The notes below the pieces were generated by a model. It was not told where the DNA came from, ran no database searches, and saw only the letters and a program-made list of their open reading frames with translations. From Roseateles sp. (lineage in GTDB: Bacteria; Pseudomonadota; Gammaproteobacteria; Burkholderiales; Burkholderiaceae): a stretch of 43,307 nucleotides of DNA. Positions 25,628 to 32,724 of this stretch are shown here, in pieces; within the stretch, counting starts at the first letter, position 1, and each line of letters starts with the position of its first letter. The position numbers and the translations under genes were made by a program. Location: NCBI GenBank assembly GCA_019232985.1, contig JAFAMW010000019.1, positions 1 to 43,307 on the forward strand. The letters run 5' to 3'.

Positions 25628-26472
25628 TTGATTTCGTACTCGGTTTCGAGCGCCGCCCAGGCTTCCTCGGCGGTCTCGACGTAGCGGAACAGGTTGACGT
25701 CGTCGGGCGCGATCATGCCGGTCTCGACGAGCAGGTCGAAGTCGATCAGGCGCGACCAGAACTCGCGGCCGAACAGCAGCACCGGGCGGCGCCGGCTCTT
25801 GCCGGTCTGGATCAGCGTGAGCGCCTCGAACAGCTCGTCGAGCGTGCCGAAGCCGCCCGGGAAGCACACGAGCGCGACAGCGCGCATCAGGAAATGCATC
25901 TTGCGCAGGCCGAAGTAGTGGAAGCGGAAGCACAGCTCCGGCGTGATGTAGGGGTTGGGCCGCTGCTCGTGCGGCAGCACGATGTTCAGGCCGACGCTCT
26001 TGCCGCCGACCTCGTAGGCGCCGCGGTTGCCGGCCTCCATGATGCCGGGGCCGCCGCCCGTGACGATGTACAGCGGCTGGGCGCGCTCGGCCGACTGGGT
26101 CGTGACGATCGCCGCGAAGCGCCGCGCCTCTTCGTAATAGCGGCTCATGCGCAGCATGCTCTCGGCGCGGCGCAGCGCGGCGGCGTCGCCGTCCTGCGCG
26201 GCCTTGGCGACGCGCGCGCGGGCGTCCTCGAGCGAGGGGATGCGCGCGCTGCCGAACAGCACGATGGTCGACTCGATGCCCTGCTCGGTCTGCTCGATCT
26301 CGGGCTTGAGCAGCTCGAGCTGCATGCGCACCGGGCGCAGCTCCTCGCGCAGCAGGAAGTCGTGGTCGGCGAACGCGAGCCGGTAGCTCGGGTCGACCTC
26401 GGGCTGGAGTACCGCGGCCGATTCCTTCGCGCTCGGGAAGTTGCGCGCCTTGAGTTCTTTTCTCTTGATCAT
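25624..26472 (-). CDS. LOG-family protein (Rossmann-fold nucleotide phosphoribohydrolase-like)
   Basis: 282 residues. The Rossmann-fold core holds IVTGGGPGIMEAGNRGA (about 136-152) and the signature PGGFGTLDE (205-213) of LOG proteins, which release the base from nucleoside 5'-monophosphates and include cytokinin-activating enzymes. This is the longer class with an N-terminal helical extension of about 65 residues. Many bacterial members probably serve nucleotide clean-up, and the substrate here is unknown. ATG 26472 (MIKRKEL) overlaps the moeB stop and is preferred over Mets inside moeB. Sits between moeB and arginase with 4-base overlaps at both ends. Confidence 0.9.
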   Translation of the reverse strand: MIKRKELKARNFPSAKESAAVLQPEVDPSYRLAFADHDFLLREELRPVRMQLELLKPEIEQTEQGIESTIVLFGSARIPSLEDARARVAKAAQDGDAAALRRAESMLRMSRYYEEARRFAAIVTTQSAERAQPLYIVTGGGPGIMEAGNRGAYEVGGKSVGLNIVLPHEQRPNPYITPELCFRFHYFGLRKMHFLMRAVALVCFPGGFGTLDELFEALTLIQTGKSRRRPVLLFGREFWSRLIDFDLLVETGMIAPDDVNLFRYVETAEEAWAALETEYEIK

Positions 26473-27242
26473 GGTCGGATTTTGCTGCAGACCGGGCATT
26501 GCGGATCCGCGTGGAGGGCGATCTCGGTCCACTCCATGCGGCGCGCCTCGAGCATCTGCAGGCGCCCCGCAAGGCTGGTGAATGAAGCGTCCGGGACGGC
26601 CGGCGCGACGAGCAGCTTGAGCGCCTCGGCGGCCTGCACGCTGCCGACGATGCCGACGAGCGGCGCGAACACGCCCAGGGTCGCGCAGCGCGCCTCCTCG
26701 AAGCGGCCCTCGGGCGGGAACACGCAGGCGTAGCAGGGCTGGCCGGGGCGGCGCACGTCGTAGACGCCGAGCTGGCCGTCGAAGCCGATCGCGGCGCCCG
26801 CGACGAGCGGCTTCGCGTGGCGCACGCAGGCCGCGTTGACGGCCTGGCGCGTCGCGAAGTTGTCGCTGCAGTCGAGTACGACGTCGGCCGCGGCGACGAG
26901 CGCGTCGAGCCGCGACGCGTCGGCGCGCGCCTCGACCGCGTCGACGCGCACGCCCGGGTTCAGCGCGTGCACGGCCGCGGCGACCGATGCGACCTTGGGC
27001 TGGCCGATGCGCGCCGTCGCGTGGGCGATCTGGCGCTGCAGATTGGTCAGCTCGACGCGGTCGTCGTCGACGACGGTCAGGCGCCCGACCCCGGCCGTGC
27101 CGAGGTAGAGCGCGACCGGCGAGCCCAACCCCCCCGCGCCGACGATCAGCGCGTGCGCGTCGAGCAGGGCCTGCTGGCCGGCGATGCCGATCTCGTCGAG
27201 CAGGATGTGGCGCGAGTAGCGCAGCAGCGCGGCGTCGTCCAT
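26469..27242 (-). CDS. moeB: MoeB/ThiF-family E1-like adenylyltransferase
   Basis: 257 residues. RYSRHILLDEIG at the start, the nucleotide-binding GAGGLG (35-40), the DDDRVELTNLQRQ segment and CSDNFATR (125-132) are all MoeB/ThiF hallmarks. Zinc-binding pairs C170-YA-C173 and C249-PV-C252 are both present. MoeB adenylates the C-terminal glycine of MoaD for molybdopterin synthesis; ThiF does the same for ThiS, and single genomic copies may serve both. There is no rhodanese extension. It follows ctpA after 67 bases that contain a hairpin. Confidence 0.92.
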   Translation of the reverse strand: MDDAALLRYSRHILLDEIGIAGQQALLDAHALIVGAGGLGSPVALYLGTAGVGRLTVVDDDRVELTNLQRQIAHATARIGQPKVASVAAAVHALNPGVRVDAVEARADASRLDALVAAADVVLDCSDNFATRQAVNAACVRHAKPLVAGAAIGFDGQLGVYDVRRPGQPCYACVFPPEGRFEEARCATLGVFAPLVGIVGSVQAAEALKLLVAPAVPDASFTSLAGRLQMLEARRMEWTEIALHADPQCPVCSKIRP

Positions 27243-27268
27243 GTTTCTTTACCGGGTCCTGATGTGGC

Positions 27269-27291
27269 GACGCCCGGGCGGGCCGGGCGTC
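27269..27291 (-). terminator. Hairpin between ctpA and moeB
   Basis: GACGCCCGG (27269-27277) and CCGGGCGTC (27283-27291) form a perfect 9-bp stem with a 5-base loop, 19 bases after the ctpA stop and 27 bases before the moeB ATG. No T-tract follows, so it may be a weak terminator, an attenuator or an RNA-stability element rather than a full stop. Confidence 0.5.
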
Positions 27292-27309
27292 GAGGGAGGG
27301 GGCGGGGCG

Positions 27310-28764
27310 TCAGTTCGTCGTCGCGTCGGCCGACTTCTGCGCGGTCGCGACGGGCGCCTTCGCGACGGCGACCGGCTTGCCCATCAGCTGGTTCAGCGCC
27401 TGGCGCAGGCGGAAGTCGTCGGCGCTGCCGTACTCGGGCAGGGGCTTGAGGTCCTTCTTGGCCTCGAGCTCCGCCTCGGCCTTCTTGCGAGCCTCGTCGC
27501 GCGCCTTGTCGGCGGCTTCGTCGGCGGCCTTCTGCTTGGCGTTCTCGGTCGGGTTGTCGAGGTGCTTGGAGAGGTCGGACTCGCGCGTGTACAGCGCCGC
27601 GAAGACGTTGCCGTCGGCCGTCTCGTCGACCGCGACGTCGGGCGAGATGCCCTTGGCCTGGATCGAGCGCCCGCTCGGCGTGAAGTAGCGCGCCGTCGTG
27701 AGCTTGAGCGCGGTGTCCTCGCTGAGCATGTGCACGGTCTGCACCGAGCCCTTGCCGAAGGTCTGCGCGCCCATCACGGTCGCGCGCTTGTTGTCCTGCA
27801 GCGCGCCGGCGACGATCTCGCTGGCCGAGGCCGAGCCCTCGTTGACGAGCACGACGAGCGGCACGGTCTTGAGCGCGGCCGGCAGGTTGCGCAGCAGGTC
27901 GGCGCCGCCGCGGTCGTAGTCGTCGGGGCGGGCGCGGTAGTCGGCCTTGGACTCGGCGATCTGGCCGTTCGTCGAGACCACGTCGGCGTTCCGGGGCAGG
28001 AAGGCGCTCGCGATCGCGACCGCGCCCTCGAGGATGCCGCCCGGGTCGTTGCGCAGGTCGAGCACGACGCCCTTGATGTTCGGGTTCTTCTTGTACAGCT
28101 CGCCGACCTTGCTCGCGAAGTCCTGGACCGTGTTTTCCTGGAACTGGCGCACGCGCACCCAGGCGTAGTCGGGCTCGACGAGCTTGGCGCTGACGCTCTG
28201 GACCTTGATTTCCTCGCGCGCGATCGTGACCGGGAAGCTGCGGTTCTCGTTCTTGCGGTAGATCTGCAGCGTGACCTTGGTCGCGGGCTCGCCGCGCATG
28301 CGCTTGACCGCCTGGTCGAGCGACAGGCCCTTGACCTGGGTGTCGTCGATCTTCGTGATCAGGTCGCCGCTCTTGAGGCCGGCGCGAAAGGCCGGCGAGC
28401 CCTCGATCGGCGAGACGATCTTGACGAAGCCGTCCTCCATGCCGATCTCGATGCCGACGCCGACGAACTTGCCGGTCGTGCCTTCGCGGAAATCCTTGAA
28501 GTTCTTCTTGTCGAAGTACTGCGAGTGCGGGTCGAGGCCCGAAACCATGCCGGCGATCGCGTCGTTGATCAGCTTTTTCTCGTCGACGGGCTCGACGTAG
28601 TCGGACTTGATCATGCCGAACACGGCGGCGAGCTGGCGCAGCTCGTCGAGCGGCAGGTCGGGGGTCAGGTTGCTGCTCGCCGTGGCCTGCAGCTGCATCG
28701 TGGTCAGCGCGCCGGCGACGGCCCCGAGGGCCATCCAGCCCGCTACTTTCATCTTGGCACCCAT
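27310..28764 (-). CDS. ctpA: Carboxy-terminal processing protease (S41 family)
   Basis: 484 residues from the ATG at 28764; TTG 28779 or ATG 28752 are alternatives. An N-terminal membrane anchor or signal (about 5-28) is followed by the DPHSQYFD segment (78-85), a PDZ domain (about 98-185), and the S41 catalytic core. The nucleophile lies in GSASASE (310-316) and the general-base Lys338 in TFGKGSVQT. The tail is Lys/Ala/Glu-rich and probably helical. It acts in the periplasm, trimming or degrading proteins with hydrophobic C-termini, including peptidoglycan hydrolases in some bacteria. Same-strand head of the moeB-LOG-arginase run. TACAAT (minus strand, about 28828-28823) is a possible -10 without a convincing -35. 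Confidence 0.93.
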   Translation of the reverse strand: MGAKMKVAGWMALGAVAGALTTMQLQATASSNLTPDLPLDELRQLAAVFGMIKSDYVEPVDEKKLINDAIAGMVSGLDPHSQYFDKKNFKDFREGTTGKFVGVGIEIGMEDGFVKIVSPIEGSPAFRAGLKSGDLITKIDDTQVKGLSLDQAVKRMRGEPATKVTLQIYRKNENRSFPVTIAREEIKVQSVSAKLVEPDYAWVRVRQFQENTVQDFASKVGELYKKNPNIKGVVLDLRNDPGGILEGAVAIASAFLPRNADVVSTNGQIAESKADYRARPDDYDRGGADLLRNLPAALKTVPLVVLVNEGSASASEIVAGALQDNKRATVMGAQTFGKGSVQTVHMLSEDTALKLTTARYFTPSGRSIQAKGISPDVAVDETADGNVFAALYTRESDLSKHLDNPTENAKQKAADEAADKARDEARKKAEAELEAKKDLKPLPEYGSADDFRLRQALNQLMGKPVAVAKAPVATAQKSADATTN

Positions 28765-28939
28765 GATGCGCACTCTCAATCTCGAAGGTCTGCGGCAAGG
28801 CCGGCCGCACGGTCTGACGGAAATTGTAGGCCTGCCGTGTGAACGGCGTGCTCATAGCCTCGACGTATACACCGGCGCGCGCAGGGGGCGGGGTGCAAAA
28901 AGACAGGTGGGCGGCGCGCGCCCCGCGAATCCGGGGGTT

Positions 28940-30103
28940 TTACACGAACTCGAGGCCGACCGAGGCGACGCAGGGGATCGGCGGGTATTCGACGACGAGG
29001 CGGGTCGCCGCGAACGCGTCGAGCGGCTGGCCGAGGTGGTCGGCGAGGAAGCCCGCGAGCTCCTGCAGCTGCGGCGCGTGGGCGCCCGCGAGCAGCGGCG
29101 GGCGGCCGAGCGACTCCCGCACCATGTCGATCGGCAGGCGCGTGAAGCGGTCCTGCTGCCGGCCGTCGTTGAACGCGGCGCTGTAGAGCGCGGCTTCGAT
29201 CTCGCGCGCGCGCGCGACCTCGCGGTGCACGAGCACGTCGATCACGAGCTGCTCGACCGGCGCGGGCACGTTCGCGCCGAAGCGCGTGCCGGCCGGCGCG
29301 CCGGCCTCGCCCGGCGTCGGCGCGATGCCGCGCTCGACGAAGCCGGTGAACACCGAGAACGCGCCGGTGCTGCCGGCGGCCGAGCGGCCGAGCTCGTAGA
29401 CCACGTGCTCGCCGTCCTCGCTGGTCTCGAGCGCCGGCATGTTCGCGCTGAACTGCGGCAGCAGCAGCGGCAGCGAGCCCGCGGTGTCGCCGAGCGGCTC
29501 GATCGCGGCGACGGCGGGGTCGTCGCTGGGGCGGCGGCGGTGGAGCGGCCACGGCACCTGCGGGCGCAGGCGCCGGAAGTCGACCCAGCCGGCCGCGGTC
29601 GCGACGTCGTAGCGGCCCGCGCCGGCCGCGCTCGGCGCGATCAGGTGCATCTGCACGCGCGAGCGCGCCTGCACGCCGAGCACGCCCGAGTTGCCGCGGA
29701 ACGCGAGCTTGCGGCTGACCATCAGGCCGTCGCGGCCGACGCCGTCGAGCATCAGCTCGAGCGTGGCCTTGTCGCCGACATGGACCTCGATCGCCTTGTA
29801 GAGCTGGAGCGCCGCGTGCAGCGCGCCGGCCGCGTCGGCCGGCTGCGCGCCCGCGCGCTCGGCCGCGGCCGTGAAGATCGCGAACGACTCCTCGCCGGGC
29901 AGCTGGCGCAGCGCCTCCTCGGGGCTTGGCGACTTGACGATGCGCGAGACCTTCCAGCACAGCACCCGGTCGATTCCGTACTTGCGGTGGACGACCTGAG
30001 GCTTGGCGGGATCGCAGCCGGTCGACAGCATCAGCGCCTTGAGCAGGCCGCTGAGCCTGGAGACGGCGTCTTGGATCTCGCGATGCAGGAGTTCGCTGGC
30101 CAT
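28940..30103 (-). CDS. Unrecognised conserved-looking protein of 387 residues
   Basis: I do not recognise this family. The protein is mostly soluble-looking, with no signal peptide or membrane segment. Residues 1-120 look helical; HRKYGIDRVLCWKVSRIVKS (about 40-59) could be a helix-turn-helix but matches no family I can name. Residues 120-220 (LAFRGNSGVLGVQARSRVQMHLIAP) look mixed alpha/beta. The C-terminal half has a Val/Glu-rich stretch (VERGIAPTPGE, VIDVLVHREV) and ends CVASVGLEFV. Codon usage and GC match the neighbours, so it is probably long resident. The ATG at 30103 is directly preceded by an 8-bp dyad. Monocistronic by position: ctpA starts 175 bases beyond its stop, and a tRNA lies upstream. 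Confidence 0.75.
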   Translation of the reverse strand: MASELLHREIQDAVSRLSGLLKALMLSTGCDPAKPQVVHRKYGIDRVLCWKVSRIVKSPSPEEALRQLPGEESFAIFTAAAERAGAQPADAAGALHAALQLYKAIEVHVGDKATLELMLDGVGRDGLMVSRKLAFRGNSGVLGVQARSRVQMHLIAPSAAGAGRYDVATAAGWVDFRRLRPQVPWPLHRRRPSDDPAVAAIEPLGDTAGSLPLLLPQFSANMPALETSEDGEHVVYELGRSAAGSTGAFSVFTGFVERGIAPTPGEAGAPAGTRFGANVPAPVEQLVIDVLVHREVARAREIEAALYSAAFNDGRQQDRFTRLPIDMVRESLGRPPLLAGAHAPQLQELAGFLADHLGQPLDAFAATRLVVEYPPIPCVASVGLEFV

Positions 30104-30107
30104 GGCG

Positions 30108-30135
30108 CGCCGAGCATAAACGAGAACGCTCGGCG
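30108..30135. promoter_or_regulatory. Dyad directly upstream of the unrecognised gene
   Basis: CGCCGAGC (30108-30115) and GCTCGGCG (30128-30135) are perfect inverted arms around a 12-base AT-richer spacer, ending 4 bases before the ATG at 30103. As DNA it could be an operator; as RNA it would put a hairpin over the ribosome-binding region. No other start signal is obvious here. Confidence 0.45.
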
Positions 30136-30142
30136 GGCCTGG

Positions 30143-30175
30143 AGCCCTCGGGGGGAGCATCCCTCGCAGAGGGCT
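30143..30175. repeat. Palindromic GC element near tRNA-Arg
   Basis: AGCCCTC (30143-30149) and GAGGGCT (30169-30175) are inverted arms, with a smaller CCCTC-GCA-GAGGG hairpin at 30161-30173 inside. The stretch CCCTCGGGGGG (30145-30155) is identical to 11 bases of the palindromic element found inside hutH. It may be a degenerate copy of the same dispersed repeat, or serve as a terminator after the leftward tRNA. Confidence 0.4.
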
Positions 30176-30207
30176 GAGTCTTTGTGATTGCTTCTGACGA
30201 TCCGTCG

Positions 30208-30282
30208 TGGTCCCGCCGACAGGAATCGAACCTGTATCTGCCGCTTAGGAGGCGGCCGTTCTATCCATTGAACTACGGCGAG
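30208..30282 (-). tRNA. tRNA-Arg, anticodon CCU
   Basis: A 75-base cloverleaf on the minus strand. The acceptor arms CTCGCCG and CGGCGGG pair fully (one G-U). The D-arm contains TTCAATGGATAGAA; the anticodon stem GCCGC/GCGGC carries loop CTCCTAA with anticodon CCT; the T-arm is ACAGG-TTCGATT-CCTGT. Discriminator A and the CCA end (30210-30208) are encoded. It reads the rare AGG arginine codon. No integrase, direct repeat or foreign island abuts it. Confidence 0.95.
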
Positions 30283-30321
30283 GCGGGCGCAGCATTCTAG
30301 TCGCCCCGCCCCGCCGCCGCT

Positions 30322-30861
30322 TCAGGCCAGCACGGGCGCGGGCGGGAAGTCGACCGGCACGCGCGTCGTCGCGTGCAGGTAGTTGGTGATCGTCTTGTCG
30401 CCGATTGCGACGATCACGTCGACGAGGTTGGCCGGCGTCCAGCCGGCCGCGAAGAACGCGTCGACGACGGCCGGGTCGGCGTGGCCGCGCCGCTCGACGA
30501 TGTCGTAGGTAAGCCGCGCGAGCGCGTCGAGCCGGGGATCGAAGCTTGCGCGGCCGCAGCGGATTTCGATCAGCTGCAGTTCGTCGAAACCCTGGGCGCG
30601 GCCGACCGCCGTATGCGCGGCCAGGCAGTACTCGCAGGCGTTGACCTGGCTGGCGACGAGGTTGACCACCTCGCGCGCCTTGCCGGCGATGCTGCTGCGG
30701 GCGTATTGCAGGGCCAGGTAGTTCGCGAGCGCAGGCTCCGAGTGCGCGAAGGTCGCGTACAGATTGGGCACGCGACCGAGCGCGGCCTCGAGCTTGTCGA
30801 ACAGGGCCTGGTTGGCGACGCTGACGTCTTCGCGGTGCGGGACCTTGACGAGGGCGGACAT
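30322..30861 (-). CDS. AhpD-like carboxymuconolactone decarboxylase family protein
   Basis: 179 residues, all-helical fold. The redox motif CEYCLAAH (Cys76, Cys79, His83) marks the AhpD-like/peroxidase-related branch of the CMD family, where the cysteine pair with the nearby histidine relays protons to reduce peroxides or disulphide partners. Decarboxylase activity on carboxymuconolactone is unlikely with this motif. It lies 42 bases after the short-chain dehydrogenase gene on the same strand, probably one operon, opposite a LysR regulator; such three-gene sets often respond to oxidants or xenobiotics. Confidence 0.9.
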   Translation of the reverse strand: MSALVKVPHREDVSVANQALFDKLEAALGRVPNLYATFAHSEPALANYLALQYARSSIAGKAREVVNLVASQVNACEYCLAAHTAVGRAQGFDELQLIEIRCGRASFDPRLDALARLTYDIVERRGHADPAVVDAFFAAGWTPANLVDVIVAIGDKTITNYLHATTRVPVDFPPAPVLA

Positions 30862-30903
30862 GGGTTTCTCCTGGGAGGGTGGGACAGCGTGGTGGCGGCG
30901 CGC

Positions 30904-31653
30904 TCACTGGGCGGTGTAGGCGCCGTCGAGGGCGATCGACTCGCCGCTCAGATAGGGTGTGCTCGCCGACGCGACCCAGACGATCGCGTCGGCGATTTCC
31001 TCGGGCGTGGCCGAGCGTTGCGCCGGGACGTGCGCGAGGAAGTCGTCCCTGGCGTCGGCGTCGTAGCCGACAAAGCGCTCGAACATCTCGGTCTCGACCG
31101 GCCCCGGCGCGATCGCGTTCACGCGCACGCCGCCCAGCGCGCCCTCGAGCGCGGCGATCTTGGTGAGGCCCTCGACCGCGTGCTTGCTCGCCGCGTAGAC
31201 CGACGCGCCGGCGACGCCGACGCGGCCCGCGATCGACGAGAGGTTGACGATCGAGCCCGAGCCCTGCGCGAGCATCGCGAGCATCTCGTGCTTGAGCGCG
31301 AGCAGCACGCCGAGCACGTTGGTGTCGAACACGGCGCGGTAGTTCGCTTCGGTCTGCTCGGTCAGCGGCCCGAGCTCGCCCTCGACGCCGGCGTTGTTGA
31401 CGGCGATGTCGAGGCTGCCGAAGCGTGCGATCGCGGCCGCGACGAGGGCGCTGACGTCTTCTTCCCGGCTGACGTCGGCGCGCACGAACTCGGCGTGCGC
31501 GCCGAACGCGCGCAGCTCGGCGACGAGCTCCGCGCCGGCCGTGGGGCGGCGGCCGGCGACGACGACGTTGGCGCCCTGGCGCGCGAACGCGAGCGCGGTG
31601 GCGCGGCCGATGCCGGCCAGCGCCCCGGTGACGAGGACGGTGGGGGTACTCAT
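30904..31653 (-). CDS. Short-chain dehydrogenase/reductase (SDR), classical type
   Basis: 249 residues. TGALAGIG (9-16) binds the cofactor; AGRRP after beta-2, with Arg35 and Arg36, suggests NADP(H). NNAG is at 86-89, catalytic Ser140, and YAASK has Tyr153 and Lys157. PGPVETEMF and YLSGESIALDGAYTAQ complete the pattern. The substrate cannot be read from sequence; an alcohol/ketone or 3-oxoacyl substrate is typical. GGAG lies 7 bases before the ATG at 31653. First gene of a leftward pair with the AhpD-like gene, divergent to lysR. Confidence 0.93.
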   Translation of the reverse strand: MSTPTVLVTGALAGIGRATALAFARQGANVVVAGRRPTAGAELVAELRAFGAHAEFVRADVSREEDVSALVAAAIARFGSLDIAVNNAGVEGELGPLTEQTEANYRAVFDTNVLGVLLALKHEMLAMLAQGSGSIVNLSSIAGRVGVAGASVYAASKHAVEGLTKIAALEGALGGVRVNAIAPGPVETEMFERFVGYDADARDDFLAHVPAQRSATPEEIADAIVWVASASTPYLSGESIALDGAYTAQ

Positions 31654-31696
31654 GGCGATCTCCTGAACGCCCGAAGGGACAGAGGTCGGGCGCATG

Positions 31697-31718
31697 TCGG
31701 CACTGTGGGCGATGCCGA
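31697..31718. promoter_or_regulatory. Candidate LysR-type operator in the SDR-lysR gap
   Basis: TCGGCA (31697-31702) and TGCCGA (31713-31718) are perfect inverted arms with a 10-base spacer, centred in the 120-base divergent gap. It lies 44 bases from the SDR start and 55 from the lysR start. The size and place suit the recognition site of a LysR tetramer that activates the SDR pair and represses its own gene. Confidence 0.5.
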
Positions 31719-31773
31719 AAATGCCGTGAACCCCTCGATCGGTTCTAGGACATATTCCGCACAGGCGTGCACC

Positions 31774-32700
31774 ATGGACAAGCTCTCGGCAATGCAGACC
31801 TTTGTTCGCGTGGCGCAGGCGGGCAGCTTCTCGGCCGTTGCCGGCGAGACCGGCACGACGCAGAGCGCCGTGAGCAAGCAGGTCGCAGCGCTCGAGCGCG
31901 CGCTCGGCGTCAAGTTGTTCAGCCGGACGACGCGCGCGATCTCGCTGACGGCCGACGGGGCGTGCTATCTCGAACACGCGCGGCGCCTCGTCGCCGAGGT
32001 CGAGACGGTCGAGGCGGCGCTGCGCCGCGGCACCGCGCAGGTCCGGGGCTGGATCCGCGTCGCCGCGTCGGTCGGTTTCGGGCGCCTCAAGCTGCTGCCG
32101 CTGGCCCGGGAGTTCATGGCCGCGCACCCGCAGGTCAAGGTCGACCTGCGCCTGCACGACGGCCTGGTCGACCTGGTCGAGCAGGGCATCGACCTGGCGG
32201 TACGGGTCGGCCCGCTCGACGACAGCGGGCTCGTCGCGCGGCGCGTCGGGGTGTCGCGACGCGTGCTTGTAGCTCATTCGGGCTACATCGAAAGCCTGGA
32301 TGGCGGGCGGCGCGCGCCGCGCTGCCCCGAGGACCTGCACGCGCACGACTGCATCGTCTATACCGGGCTCGCGAGCCGCAACCTCTGGACCTTTGTCGCG
32401 AGGGCCGGCGCGCAGGCGCCGCCGGGCAGCGTGCGCGCGGTACGCGTCGACGGGCGGCTGCAGTCGAACAGCAGCGAGGTGATGCGCGCGGCGATCGTCG
32501 CGGGCATGGGCGTCGGCTACGCGCCGGACTGGCTCGTCGAGGCCGAGCTCGCGAGCGGCGAACTCGAGCGCCTGATGCCCGACTGGGAGGCCCCCGAGGC
32601 GCCGGTCCACCTGGTCAGCCCGCCCGAGCGCCGCCACTCGGCCCGGGTCAGGGCGTTTGCCGAGTTCCTGGCGCGGCGGCTCGCGCAGCCGCCGCCCTGA
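31774..32700 (+). CDS. LysR-family transcriptional regulator
   Basis: 308 residues. N-terminal winged helix-turn-helix: MDKLSAMQTFVRVAQAGSFSAVAGETGTTQSAVSKQVAALERALGVKLFSRTTR; then linker helix and a substrate-binding domain (about 90-300) of the CrgA/DsdC-like subgroup with LRLHDGLVDLVEQGIDLAVRVG. Divergent to the SDR-AhpD pair with a 22-bp dyad between them, so it most likely controls that pair. The ligand is unknown. Its TGA lies inside a perfect hairpin shared with the end of tamB. Confidence 0.93.
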   Translation: MDKLSAMQTFVRVAQAGSFSAVAGETGTTQSAVSKQVAALERALGVKLFSRTTRAISLTADGACYLEHARRLVAEVETVEAALRRGTAQVRGWIRVAASVGFGRLKLLPLAREFMAAHPQVKVDLRLHDGLVDLVEQGIDLAVRVGPLDDSGLVARRVGVSRRVLVAHSGYIESLDGGRRAPRCPEDLHAHDCIVYTGLASRNLWTFVARAGAQAPPGSVRAVRVDGRLQSNSSEVMRAAIVAGMGVGYAPDWLVEAELASGELERLMPDWEAPEAPVHLVSPPERRHSARVRAFAEFLARRLAQPPP

Positions 32701-32724
32701 TCCGGCGCGTCGCCGGATCAGGGC
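32694..32724. terminator. Perfect 14-bp hairpin shared by the lysR and tamB ends
   Basis: GCCCTGATCCGGCG (32694-32707) and its exact reverse complement (32711-32724) enclose a CGT loop. The lysR stop (32698-32700) and the tamB stop (32718-32720 on the minus strand) both lie within the stem, so each gene carries half of it as coding sequence. The symmetry makes it equally stable in both transcripts. There is no T-tract, so it may act with Rho or as a 3'-end stabiliser. Confidence 0.75.

Noticed and set aside
30208..30282. tRNA-Arg as an integration site for a genomic island
   Set aside because: No integrase, no repeated 3' tRNA fragment and no change in base composition on either side.
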